24,209 nucleotides of DNA from an uncultured Clostridia bacterium (GCA_945988915.1 CAMFTS010000008.1:1-24209); one strand, 5' to 3'; counted from the stretch's first letter, positions 1 to 7,899 are shown. The notes: generated by a model not told the origin, from the letters alone. Numbers and translations are program-made.

Positions 1-54
1 GCACAGCGGACTCTGACTCCGTATGTTGAGGTTCGAATCCTTATACCGCTGCCA
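1..54 (+). tRNA. tRNA-Gln (CUG anticodon), 3' part only
   Basis: The contig begins inside this tRNA. The anticodon arm is visible (stem GCGGA/TCCGT at 6-10 and 18-22, loop CTCTGAC at 11-17), giving anticodon CTG at 13-15, which reads CAG (Gln). A 4-nt variable loop is followed by a T arm with TTCGAAT loop (31-37), the acceptor 3' strand TACCGCT (44-50), discriminator G51 and an encoded CCA (52-54). The G discriminator fits bacterial tRNA-Gln. The acceptor 5' strand and D arm lie off the contig. Confidence 0.93.
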
Positions 55-60
55 AAGAAA

Positions 61-110
61 AGAAATCCGAATTTATCATTACAAGTGGTACATCGGGTTT
101 CTTTTTATTT
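61..110 (+). terminator. Rho-independent terminator of the tRNA transcript
   Basis: AGAAATCCGA (61-70) pairs with TCGGGTTTCT (93-102) with one G-T pair, and is followed by TTTTATTTT. It begins 7 nt after the tRNA CCA end, so it probably terminates the tRNA transcript. The loop is long (22 nt). Confidence 0.7.
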
Positions 111-146
111 TACGATTAAAAAACAGTTTAGGCAGGAAGCACGATG

Positions 147-194
147 TGATATGCACCCCAAAAGTTAGACACTTTTGGGGTGCATATCATTTTT
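147..194 (+). repeat. Perfect 19-bp palindrome with 5-nt loop and T-tract
   Basis: Arm TGATATGCACCCCAAAAGT (147-165) is exactly complementary to 171-189 around a TAGAC loop (166-170). Five Ts follow (190-194). On the plus strand it has the form of a strong intrinsic terminator, but the tRNA already has one just upstream. The leftward gene that ends at 218 would read into it without a T-tract on that strand. The string CCCCAAAAGTTAGACA resembles terminal inverted repeats of IS3-family insertion sequences as I remember them, so it may be an IS-derived palindrome. No transposase is present. Confidence 0.75.
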
Positions 195-217
195 ATAATC
201 GGTTTTTTGTTTTCTGA

Positions 218-1564
218 TTATTTAAGAAAAACAATGTAAGCTGTATCCGCCTCAATTTTAAGACTGATCTTTCCGTTGGTTATATCTGCGGAATAAAGAA
301 ATTCATTTCCCCTTTCGGTAATTCGGTAGATATCAGCACCGGTTTTATCCCTTTCAAAGATACTCCAATCTCGGCAGTCACCGTTTTTACTGTATGCAAT
401 GTATGTGCTTTCCTTATGCACAAAAGGAAGAAACAGCGTATCACCGTCCTTGATAATTTTGCCGTTTTGTGTGATTCTTCTGCCTTTTGCATAGGAAACG
501 ATACCGTCTGAAAATTCACAGTATTTATTATTCCCTTTGCCGTTTATGGCAAGCCTTTTGTGTGTATTGAGAAAATGGCAAGGTACCTGATAGGTTGCAA
601 AGCGATAAATGAAATCCTTAACCCAATTATCATTACTTTTTGTTACAATATCCTCGCCGTGCATATTACCGTAAAAAATATTGTTAAGCGTTTTTTCGCT
701 AAATTCACCGCCACAGTAAATTTGAGGCGAATTGTCAAGCAATTCTTTATCTGTCATACGGTAACACCACCAACTGAACGGTATAAGCCCAACAGTGTCC
801 ATAGGAGAAGATTTAAAATGGTCGCGCGGCAAACCGAAAATAGGTCTGTTTGGAAGATTTTCACTTTCCTTATATGTAAATTCCGAGGTGATATCAATGC
901 CCTTTGATTTTACATATTCTATCATTTTGCGCCTTGCGTTTTGCATTTCCTTAATGCTGACAAAGGGTACATAATTTTTATAGCATTGAAAATTGTCAAC
1001 ATGAATTGTACCTGTTTCGGCAATAAAGGGAAATGTATCAACAAAGCGGTCAAATTGCCTTTTGAAAAGTCCCGATTCATAGTATCCCTTATGGCAGGTC
1101 TTGTAACACTTTCTGCCGTTGTATCTTTCAATGGCGTGAGGCTTGCCGTTTTTCTTTCTTATAAGCGCGCCTGCCTTCACAAAATCGTTAAATGACGGTG
1201 CATTGTCATATGCATCGTTAAAATTAATGTGAACGCTGATGACGGAATGATACTTCTTTGCTTCATCGGAAAGCCACTTAAAGCTGTCATAGGCAGTTCT
1301 GTCCTCTTCCCTTTTCAGCGCCTCATTGACCTCAAAAAAGTCAGGATATTTGTCATCATGACCGAGATACTGCCAGCCTACAAGATAATAAATCTTTGTT
1401 ATTCCCTGAGTGATGTTATCAATCTTTTTTATGTATTCAAGTGCATCTTCAAAGGTTAAAAGCACCTTGCTTTTGCCCGGATTTTCCTTATTTGGAAAAG
1501 CCATGCCCAATTTCATTACCATACACTCGGAATAGTCGTAATTAAAGTTAAACGGTGTTGTCAT
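218..1564 (-). CDS. GH101-like glycosidase (endo-alpha-N-acetylgalactosaminidase-like), cytoplasmic
   Basis: 448 residues with no signal peptide or membrane segment, so probably cytoplasmic. The N-terminal part resembles the GH101 TIM barrel: KIYYLVGWQYLGHDDKYPDF (about 57-76), then a VHINFNDAYDNAPSFNDF-type strand (111-128). A VD strand at IHVDNFQCY puts Asp190 as candidate nucleophile, and ITSEF puts Glu228 as candidate acid/base. The 38-residue spacing is similar to the 32 residues I recall for pneumococcal GH101. Known GH101 enzymes remove core-1 disaccharide from mucin O-glycans and are much larger secreted proteins; this is essentially the barrel plus a small C-terminal beta domain. AAAGGAG sits about 9 nt before the ATG. 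It diverges from the transporter/fucosidase operon. Substrate and exact family are inferred. Confidence 0.6.
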   Translation of the reverse strand: MTTPFNFNYDYSECMVMKLGMAFPNKENPGKSKVLLTFEDALEYIKKIDNITQGITKIYYLVGWQYLGHDDKYPDFFEVNEALKREEDRTAYDSFKWLSDEAKKYHSVISVHINFNDAYDNAPSFNDFVKAGALIRKKNGKPHAIERYNGRKCYKTCHKGYYESGLFKRQFDRFVDTFPFIAETGTIHVDNFQCYKNYVPFVSIKEMQNARRKMIEYVKSKGIDITSEFTYKESENLPNRPIFGLPRDHFKSSPMDTVGLIPFSWWCYRMTDKELLDNSPQIYCGGEFSEKTLNNIFYGNMHGEDIVTKSNDNWVKDFIYRFATYQVPCHFLNTHKRLAINGKGNNKYCEFSDGIVSYAKGRRITQNGKIIKDGDTLFLPFVHKESTYIAYSKNGDCRDWSIFERDKTGADIYRITERGNEFLYSADITNGKISLKIEADTAYIVFLK

Positions 1565-1600
1565 TGAAAAAATCTCCTTTGTATGCTATGATTTTATTAT

Positions 1601-1617
1601 ATCATTCGAGAAATGAT
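1601..1617. promoter_or_regulatory. Inverted repeat in the divergent promoter region, GH101 side
   Basis: ATCATT-CGAGA-AATGAT is a perfect 6-bp dyad. It overlaps by one base a minus-strand TATAAT (plus-strand ATTATA at 1596-1601) that lies about 32 nt upstream of the GH101-like start. The dyad falls where the spacer between -35 and -10 would be. No convincing -35 is visible. A repressor or activator site is plausible. Confidence 0.35.
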
Positions 1618-1698
1618 TTGCATATAGAAATTCGTCCCGATAATTTAGAAATATAATCACAAAAAACAGCAGTTTTTCTAAACAATAAAGCATATTTT

Positions 1699-1730
1699 CT
1701 TAATTATTTATTTAATTAAGCATTTATAAT
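1699..1730 (+). promoter_or_regulatory. Dyad operator plus -10 box for the fucose operon
   Basis: CTTAATTA-TTTATT-TAATTAAG (1699-1720) is a perfect 8-bp dyad, followed 4 nt later by a consensus TATAAT (1725-1730). The transporter ATG is at 1763. The dyad covers the -35 position, where no TTGACA-like hexamer can be seen, which suits a promoter depending on an activator or blocked by a repressor. AT-rich dyads can arise by chance, so confidence is moderate. Confidence 0.45.
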
Positions 1731-1762
1731 TAATATGAAATCTATAAATTAGGGGTAAAATT

Positions 1763-3457
1763 ATGGAACAGAAAGAAAGCTTTGGCACTAAAATCAAAAC
1801 AGGTGTTTCAACACTAAAAAAGCATTGGAAAACTCCGCCTGACGGATATTATGTAAATTACAAGGAATTTCTCAATATGGCATTGGGCAGCGGTTCGATT
1901 TCGTGGCTCAGTGTAATCGTAAGCTGGACTACAATTTCAATCAACATTCCTATGATGATAAGCTATTTTAAAGTTTCGACAGGATTTATTTTCATCGCAG
2001 GTATTGTTGCGTCAATCTTCGGTCTTGTGCGTGCGCCTATCCTTTCAATGATGATAGATAATTCAAATTCAAAGAAGGGCAAGTTCAAGCCGTTTTTACC
2101 GTGGACATCTATACTCACCGTTCTTTGCTTTACATTTATTCCGTTTATACCGGAGGCTTGGGTGGGCAATATCCTGTTTGCATTTGATATACCGTCAATA
2201 CCTGTTTTCGCAGTTGCCGCTTCGCATATTGAGGTTTCGCTTGCAAGCCTTATTATGTTTATGCTTATTCAGATAGGCGCGTTTTTCTATACACTTCTGA
2301 CACAATGCCTTGTTGGAATTGAGCAGACAATATCTCCCGTTTCGCAGGAAAGAGCAAATATAGGCGCATTTAAGGGCTTGATTTCAAACATTCCGTCATC
2401 AATTGTTAATATCGTTATTCCTCTTGTTGCAGGCATTGCCTTTGCAAGCAGTGAGAATCCAATGAATAACATTGAGCTTTACCGCTTCGCATTTCCGATT
2501 TGCGGAATAGGCGGTATTGTATTTGTTTTCTTTGCATATTTCGGAACAGAGGAAAGAACAGTTGTGCATAAGGAATTTGTTGCAAAGGTTAAGTTCAGCG
2601 AGGGTGCAAAGCAGTTATTTACAAACAAATATTTTTGGATTATTACTATATTTAATATCGTTGTGGGTATCAGAGGTAATATCAATATGTACCTTTGGAT
2701 TTGCAATTACGCAATCGGCGGTCAAAGCGGTGCATTTGCATTAACCGTTTGTAATATGGTGCTTAACAATGCACTTGTTCCGGGTATGCTTTTAGGTCCG
2801 TGGATGATAAAAAAATTAGGTAAACGCAATGTTATGCTTATTTCAACGGCAGGCTTTACCGTCATGGCATTTATGCAGCTGTTCACCCTTAAAAGTCCTT
2901 ATCTTATGCTTGTTGCAATCTTCTTCCAAAACCTTTTCAACGGACTTAGCTATGTCGCAACAATTATGGTTCCGGATGTACTCGACTATCAGCAATGGAA
3001 AACAGGAAAGCGTCTTGAAGGCTTTTGGCAGAATTGTAATGCTTTTGTTATGACCTTCTGCGGACTTTTCACAAGTGCTCTTATGCCACTCTTTATGAGC
3101 TTCGGCGGTGTAGGCTTTGGCGATAACATTGATACCGCTCTCAAAAATCCCGACATTATGTACGGAACATTCAAGAGTGTTACTTGGCTTGGAATTATAT
3201 CTTCCGTTATCTGTATTATCCCGATTATATTCTATGACCTGTCGGAGAAAAAGCACGCCGATTATATCCGTGCTTTAAAGATAAGGGCAGTTGTTCAGAA
3301 TTATAAAAACAACGAGCTGTCCGAGGATGATGTTGCCTCTCTTAAAGAGATAATTGATTTTGCAAATGAAAACAATAATCAGTTTGTTCTTGACGAACTC
3401 GACAAACATCTTGAAATTAAATCAATATTTGAATCAAAAACACAGGCGGCAGAATAA
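1763..3457 (+). CDS. GPH-family sugar:cation symporter (MelB-like MFS)
   Basis: 564-residue polytopic membrane protein with about 12 hydrophobic segments spanning residues 35 to 500. Features of the glycoside-pentoside-hexuronide:cation symporter family are the early loop DNSNSKKGKFKPFLPW (near 95-110), corresponding to the conserved cytoplasmic motif between helices 2 and 4, and the late VPDVLDYQQWKTGKRLEG segment (about 400). A charged cytoplasmic tail of some 60 residues follows the last helix. As the first gene of the operon, ahead of an intracellular alpha-L-fucosidase with no secretion signal, it probably imports a fucosylated oligosaccharide or glycoside, coupled to Na+ or H+. Start chosen at ATG 1763, preceded by AGGGG. 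The family is clear; the substrate is inferred from neighbours. Confidence 0.88.
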   Translation: MEQKESFGTKIKTGVSTLKKHWKTPPDGYYVNYKEFLNMALGSGSISWLSVIVSWTTISINIPMMISYFKVSTGFIFIAGIVASIFGLVRAPILSMMIDNSNSKKGKFKPFLPWTSILTVLCFTFIPFIPEAWVGNILFAFDIPSIPVFAVAASHIEVSLASLIMFMLIQIGAFFYTLLTQCLVGIEQTISPVSQERANIGAFKGLISNIPSSIVNIVIPLVAGIAFASSENPMNNIELYRFAFPICGIGGIVFVFFAYFGTEERTVVHKEFVAKVKFSEGAKQLFTNKYFWIITIFNIVVGIRGNINMYLWICNYAIGGQSGAFALTVCNMVLNNALVPGMLLGPWMIKKLGKRNVMLISTAGFTVMAFMQLFTLKSPYLMLVAIFFQNLFNGLSYVATIMVPDVLDYQQWKTGKRLEGFWQNCNAFVMTFCGLFTSALMPLFMSFGGVGFGDNIDTALKNPDIMYGTFKSVTWLGIISSVICIIPIIFYDLSEKKHADYIRALKIRAVVQNYKNNELSEDDVASLKEIIDFANENNNQFVLDELDKHLEIKSIFESKTQAAE

Positions 3458-3605
3458 ATGAAAATCATCATTAACGCAAAGCCCGAAACAAGTGATATAA
3501 TTCAAACTGCTGTTGATTTGGTAAAGAAACACAGTAATTGAGGAGAATTATGATATGTTTATAAAACAAGGAAAAAGCTTTGAAATGATTTTTAGAGATA
3601 ATTAA
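3458..3605 (+). pseudogene. Remnant of a small or deleted gene between transporter and fucosidase
   Basis: An ATG directly abuts the transporter stop (TAA-ATG) and opens a 27-codon frame starting MKIIINAKPETSDIIQ and stopping at 3541. Just before that stop, another frame reads IEENYDMFIKQGKSFEMIF to a stop at 3605. Together these look like the two ends of a gene that has lost its middle and suffered a frameshift. The first frame could instead be a genuine 27-residue peptide. I do not recognise the parent family. The sequence ATTAACGCAAA recurs at the start of the second remnant near 5161. Confidence 0.4.
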
Positions 3606-3684
3606 GTAAATACAGATAATGCACACTTGTAATATGCTTTAAAGGCTAAAAGATATAAATACAATACATAAAGGAAGTAAAACT

Positions 3685-5157
3685 ATGACCGTAAATGATT
3701 ACTTAAAGCAAATTGACGATGTTATCGCAAAGGGAAAATACAAGGATAATTGGCAATCGCTTGCAAACCACAAAACACCTGAATGGTACTACAATGGCAA
3801 ATTCGGTATTTTCATTCATTGGGGCATTTACAGTGTCCCCGCTTTCGGCAATGAATGGTATTCACGCAATATGTATATGAAGGACAGAGGCTACGAATAT
3901 GAGCATCATATCAAAACCTACGGCGACCCAAAGGACTTCGGTTACAAGGATTTTATCCCTATGTTCAAGGCTGAAAAATTTGACGCTGAAAAATGGATAA
4001 AGACCTTTAAGGACGCAGGTGCAAAATTTGTTATGCCCGTTTGCGAGCATCACGACGGCTTTGCCATGTATGATACAGAGTTTAACCGTTGGAATGCAAA
4101 GAATATGGGCCCTTGCCGGGATGTTGCAGGTGAGCTTAAGGCTGAATGTGAAAAACAGGGACTTGTATTTTGTGCCTCAACTCACAGGGCAGAGCATTAT
4201 TTCTTTATGAATATGGGCAGAACATTTGAAAGTGATATTGACCCAAACGCAGAGTGGTTTGATTTTTATGCTCCTGCATACTATGAGGATAAATTAGGCG
4301 AAACAATGACAGCAACCTGTGATATTGTTGACGAGGTTGGCGCAAGCAAGGAATGGCTTGAGGATTGGATGGTACGCACCTGCGAGCTTATTGACAAATA
4401 TCAACCGAAGATTATCTATTTCGATTGGTGGATTCAAAATAAGTGCTTTAAGCCGTACCTAAAAAAGATAGCCGCATACTACTACAACCGTGCTGATGAA
4501 TGGGGCGAGGAGGTAACTATTGATTACAAGCACAATGCCTTTGCCTTGGGCACGGCAACTCTTGATATTGAGCGTGGAGCACTCGGCGATATTTTCCCAT
4601 ACCCTTGGCAAACGGATACTGCAATCGGCAAGAAGTCTTGGGGATACAGAAAGGACAATACATATAAATCAACCTACGAGGTTGCTACAACGCTTATCGA
4701 TGTTGTATCCAAAAACGGTATGCTTCTTCTTAATATAGGTCCAAAGGCTGACGGAACATTTACCGATGAGGAAACAGCCGTACTCAAAGAGCTTGGCGAA
4801 TGGCTGAAAATAAACGGTGAGGGTATTTACGAAACCGTGCCGTATAAGTTTTATAAAGAGGGCGAAAACGAGGTTGCGTCAGGTATGTTCAGCGAGGGCG
4901 AGGTTGAATACAACGAGCACGATTTCAGATTCACATACAAAAACGGAACGCTTTACGCATTCCAGATGAATCCCTCAAAATCAATAAAAATCAACTCTCT
5001 CTACACAGACAGATGCGGTATCTGTATTGAAAATATTTCGGTTTTAGGCGACAACGAGGTTGAGTGCTTTGTTTGTAACAAGGACGGCTTATCAATAGAG
5101 CTTAAAGACGAACCTAACACAGATTTACCTATCTGTATCAAAATTGAATTGGAGTAA
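3685..5157 (+). CDS. GH29 alpha-L-fucosidase, cytoplasmic
   Basis: 490 residues without signal peptide. Hydrolyses terminal alpha-L-fucose from glycans by the retaining mechanism of family GH29. Visible hallmarks are GKFGIFIHWGIYSVPAF (38-54), the EHHDGFAMYD block (121-130) forming the fucose pocket, and PKIIYFDWW (241-249), where Asp247 aligns with the family nucleophile. A C-terminal beta-sandwich occupies roughly 380-490. Length is normal for the family. AAGGAAG precedes the ATG. Cytoplasmic location and position behind a GPH symporter imply cleavage after import of a short fucosyl oligosaccharide. The genes downstream then process free fucose. The general acid/base varies in GH29 and I cannot assign it. 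Confidence 0.93.
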   Translation: MTVNDYLKQIDDVIAKGKYKDNWQSLANHKTPEWYYNGKFGIFIHWGIYSVPAFGNEWYSRNMYMKDRGYEYEHHIKTYGDPKDFGYKDFIPMFKAEKFDAEKWIKTFKDAGAKFVMPVCEHHDGFAMYDTEFNRWNAKNMGPCRDVAGELKAECEKQGLVFCASTHRAEHYFFMNMGRTFESDIDPNAEWFDFYAPAYYEDKLGETMTATCDIVDEVGASKEWLEDWMVRTCELIDKYQPKIIYFDWWIQNKCFKPYLKKIAAYYYNRADEWGEEVTIDYKHNAFALGTATLDIERGALGDIFPYPWQTDTAIGKKSWGYRKDNTYKSTYEVATTLIDVVSKNGMLLLNIGPKADGTFTDEETAVLKELGEWLKINGEGIYETVPYKFYKEGENEVASGMFSEGEVEYNEHDFRFTYKNGTLYAFQMNPSKSIKINSLYTDRCGICIENISVLGDNEVECFVCNKDGLSIELKDEPNTDLPICIKIELE

Positions 5158-5171
5158 TTATTAACGCAAAA

Positions 5172-5249
5172 ATGACAGGTGCAGAGCTTGCATCAATGCT
5201 CAAAAGTCAGGTTGACGAGCAAAACAATTCAAATGTCAGAGTAAAATAA
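5172..5249 (+). pseudogene. Short 25-codon remnant frame
   Basis: ATG 5172 opens MTGAELASMLKSQVDEQNNS and a few more residues before TAA. It starts 15 nt after the fucosidase stop with no clear ribosome binding site. Reading back in frame gives VIINAK, similar to the IIINAK start of the remnant at 3458. Probably the start of a lost gene; function unknown. Confidence 0.3.
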
Positions 5250-5256
5250 TGGGTGA

Positions 5257-5647
5257 GTTGATGACGAGTCGCTGCATTTATCCGACGAGGATGTAAAATG
5301 GTGGCGTGATGCAAAATTCGGTATGTTCATCCATTGGGGCGTTTATTCGGTTATCGGTCAGGTTAAGGAGCTTTGTTCAAATTACGGAAAAATTGACATT
5401 CTTTGGTATGACGGTGCGTGGCTTTCTACAAAGGAACGGACGCAGACGCCGCTTTGCTATGGGAGCCTATCAAGTTAAACAAAATAGTACGCTCCCTGCA
5501 ATTAATAAAAAAATCCTTTCGGCAGAGATACTGAAAGGTGAAAAAATAGACTTTGCACAAGATAATAACGGAATAAAGATAACACTATCCGAATTTGCTT
5601 TAAGAAACAACGCAGTTGACACGGTAGTTAAATTAACTGTTGAATAA
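5257..5647 (+). pseudogene. Collapsed second GH29 alpha-L-fucosidase
   Basis: The frame open from 5257 to 5478 reads a GH29 N-terminal block (VKWWRDAKFGMFIHWGVYSV), then after only two residues passes straight into the nucleophile region (VKELCSNYGKIDILWYDG). In real GH29 enzymes these blocks are about 150-200 residues apart (in the intact copy here, IHW at 44-46 and FDW at 246-248), so a large in-frame deletion is indicated. The frame then fails at 5478. A typical GH29 C-terminal strand set (GIKITLSEFALRNNAVDTVV, ending KLTVE) appears in another frame up to TAA 5647. Three separated pieces in two frames mean it cannot make an active enzyme. It is a different paralogue from the intact fucosidase upstream, not a fresh duplicate. 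Confidence 0.85.
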
Positions 5648-5670
5648 TATTACAGCTTTGAGGTGAAAGC

Positions 5671-6876
5671 GTGAAATCATACGGTACATATTTTGTAAAT
5701 GATGAAAAAGAGCCGTTAAAATACGGAGAAATTAATTTGATAAATCCCACTCGTCAAAGATTAAGAGGCGAAGAAAAGAAGAAAGGCATTGAGGCAATAC
5801 CTGTTTTCTGCGGCTTTTGCGGAACGGATTTTGAGCTTATGAAAATGGGCAGGCAGGGACTGCTTGATAAGAAATTTCCCGAGGGACAGTCAAGACTTAT
5901 CAACGGACACGAGGGCGTTGTTTGGGTGCCGAGTGAAAACCGCTTTGCCATTGTTTTAATCAGAGGCGGCGACAGCTTCGACCCTACCCGATTTACCGAG
6001 AACGAAACATATTTTGAATACGGTTGCGACGGTGCAGACGGTATTTTCTGCGACAAGGGATATTTCAACCCCGATATGCTTCTGCATTTACCTGAAAAAT
6101 ATGACGGAATTACAAAAATGCCGTTATCCCTTTCAAAAAAGCTTGTGTTTTCCGACCCTTATGCCTGTGCGGTATTTCAGTATGAGCGTATGTGCGACAT
6201 AGGTGAGGCGCAGAATTTCCGTGTTGAAATGGCAAAACGCAAATGCGATGAAATGACGGCAAGAAATTGTGCGGTTAAGAGCACCTTTGAGCGTGTTGTT
6301 ATCTTTGGATTAGGAACAACAGGTCTTTTCATCGGCGACCAGATACGCAGAAACCAAGCTGATGCAAAAATTCTTTTTGTTGCAAGAAGTGATAAAAGCA
6401 GTAAAAAGGCACAGTTTGTAAAAGATGAACTGAAATGTGATTATCTCTCGGTAAACGGTTTTACCGAGAGCGAAACAGCAAAAGCAATAACTGACAAAAT
6501 CGGAGGTACGGCTACCGTGTTTATCGGCACAAGCGGTACAGAGGTTGAACACCGCATAGCCTTTGAGCATGGTGTTCTAGGTTGTAACGGAATATATAAC
6601 AGCTTTTCATTAGGCCCAAAGGTTGCATACAACACAATGCCCTTTGGCTTTAAAAATCAGGTGATTTTAGCATCTATTAACTTTACCCAAAAGCATATGG
6701 AAACAGCAATTAATTTACTTTGCGAAAGCAAATTTGATTGCCTTGTCGAGCTGATTGACAAAGACGAATTCACAAGCGACCCGATTGACGCTTACGAAAA
6801 CAAAATATATTCCAAGGGCGCACCGCTTAAAACAGCAGTTATTTGGAACAAGGAATACATAGATACGGAGGCATAA
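5671..6876 (+). CDS. Glucose-dehydrogenase-like MDR oxidoreductase, candidate L-fucose dehydrogenase
   Basis: 401 residues, GTG start with an AGGTG element about 6 nt upstream. It is a medium-chain dehydrogenase of the archaeal-type glucose dehydrogenase group: FCGFCGTDFELMK (Cys50) and NGHEGVV (His80, Glu81) are the catalytic zinc ligands. YFEYGCDGADGIF (114-126) matches the conserved strand of that group, and VVIFGLGTTGLFIG (209-222) is the Rossmann nucleotide-binding loop. The structural-zinc lobe with four close cysteines is missing; the corresponding stretch reads RGGDSFDPTRF. Members oxidise aldoses at C1 to lactones with NAD(P)+. Downstream of a fucosidase and with a lactonase-like gene in the operon, L-fucose is the natural candidate substrate. 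Family confident; substrate inferred. Confidence 0.65.
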   Translation: MKSYGTYFVNDEKEPLKYGEINLINPTRQRLRGEEKKKGIEAIPVFCGFCGTDFELMKMGRQGLLDKKFPEGQSRLINGHEGVVWVPSENRFAIVLIRGGDSFDPTRFTENETYFEYGCDGADGIFCDKGYFNPDMLLHLPEKYDGITKMPLSLSKKLVFSDPYACAVFQYERMCDIGEAQNFRVEMAKRKCDEMTARNCAVKSTFERVVIFGLGTTGLFIGDQIRRNQADAKILFVARSDKSSKKAQFVKDELKCDYLSVNGFTESETAKAITDKIGGTATVFIGTSGTEVEHRIAFEHGVLGCNGIYNSFSLGPKVAYNTMPFGFKNQVILASINFTQKHMETAINLLCESKFDCLVELIDKDEFTSDPIDAYENKIYSKGAPLKTAVIWNKEYIDTEA

Positions 6877-6877
6877 T

Positions 6878-7897
6878 ATGAAAGCAATTCAAATTACAAA
6901 CCCCGGTGAAATCAAAATTATTGATAAGGAAATTCCGAAAGCAAGTGAGGGCGAGGCGCTTTTAAAGGTGCTTTACTGCGGTATATGCGGTGCTGATGTC
7001 GCCTCCTACACAGGCAATCAGCCCTTTACGACATATCCTAGAATACCGGGACACGAATTTTCGGCACAAATTGTTGAAATACCCGAAAACGATAAAGGCT
7101 TAAAGGCAGGAGATGTTGTCACCTGCAATCCCTACTTTAACTGCGGTGAATGTTATGCCTGCAAGCGAGGAATAGTTAATGCCTGCCACGATAATCAGAC
7201 TATGGGTGTTCAGCGTGACGGTAGCTTTCAGGAATATATCACAATGCCTGTTGAAAGAATTATTGACGGCAAGGGACTTTCCGCAAAGGAGCTTGCTCTT
7301 ATTGAGCCTTTTTCAATAAGCTGTCATGCCTTGTCAAGAGCGCGGATTAACAAAGGTGACAATCTGTTGATTATGGGTGCAGGTCCTATCGGTCTTTTTG
7401 CGCTCATTAAGGCTAAATCAATGGGCGCAAGGGTGCTTATTGCCGATATGCTTGAAAGCCGTCTTGAGCTTGCGAATGAGTTCGGTGCGGATTGCACGGT
7501 TAATGTTAAAGAAACCGATTTGCACAAGGCATGCGAGGAATTTACAAAGGGTAACGGCTTTGATGTTTGCGTTGAGGCATGTGGTACACCCGAAACATTT
7601 TTATCCTGCATTAACGAGTCTGCACATGGTGCAAATATCATTTTAATCGGCAACGGCAAAAGAGAAACCACCTTTGTCCACTCTGTCATTTTGAAAAAAG
7701 AATTAAATATTTTCGGCAGTCGCAACGCCTTTACAAAGGATTTTGAAGAACTAATCAACCTTGTAAAAGACGGCAAGGCTGATATTATAAAAATGGTGAG
7801 CGGTGTTTATGATGTTGATAATGCAAGAGAAGCTTTTGAGGCTCTTTCACATAATGACGGAACACTTGCGAAACTATTAATTAATTTTGAGGCTTAA
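6878..7897 (+). CDS. Zinc-dependent polyol/aldonate dehydrogenase (L-idonate/L-galactonate 5-dehydrogenase-like MDR)
   Basis: 339 residues, a canonical zinc MDR enzyme. Catalytic zinc ligands are Cys37 (YCGICGAD) and His59-Glu60 (PGHEF). The structural zinc site is complete: Cys89, Cys92, Cys95 and Cys103. GAGPIGLFA (near 167-175) binds NAD(P). It starts one base after the previous stop. Family members oxidise secondary hydroxyls of sugar alcohols or aldonates; L-galactonate 5-dehydrogenase and L-idonate 5-dehydrogenase are the relatives whose reaction would make sense next to UxaB- and UxaA-like genes. In this operon L-fuconate (6-deoxy-L-galactonate) is a plausible substrate, giving a 5-keto acid. 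It could instead be the fucose dehydrogenase itself. Confidence 0.7.
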   Translation: MKAIQITNPGEIKIIDKEIPKASEGEALLKVLYCGICGADVASYTGNQPFTTYPRIPGHEFSAQIVEIPENDKGLKAGDVVTCNPYFNCGECYACKRGIVNACHDNQTMGVQRDGSFQEYITMPVERIIDGKGLSAKELALIEPFSISCHALSRARINKGDNLLIMGAGPIGLFALIKAKSMGARVLIADMLESRLELANEFGADCTVNVKETDLHKACEEFTKGNGFDVCVEACGTPETFLSCINESAHGANIILIGNGKRETTFVHSVILKKELNIFGSRNAFTKDFEELINLVKDGKADIIKMVSGVYDVDNAREAFEALSHNDGTLAKLLINFEA

Positions 7898-7899
7898 AT

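Noticed and set aside
147..194. Complete insertion sequence near the tRNA
   Set aside because: Only the palindrome is present; no transposase frame or target duplication can be seen.
2843..3256. 137-codon frame antisense to the symporter
   Set aside because: Composition is that of a shadow frame; the plus-strand gene has clear family motifs throughout.
5306..5647. 113-residue open frame as an independent gene
   Set aside because: Its first half is an out-of-frame reading of GH29 sequence and only its C-terminal third matches GH29 strands, so it is part of the pseudogene.
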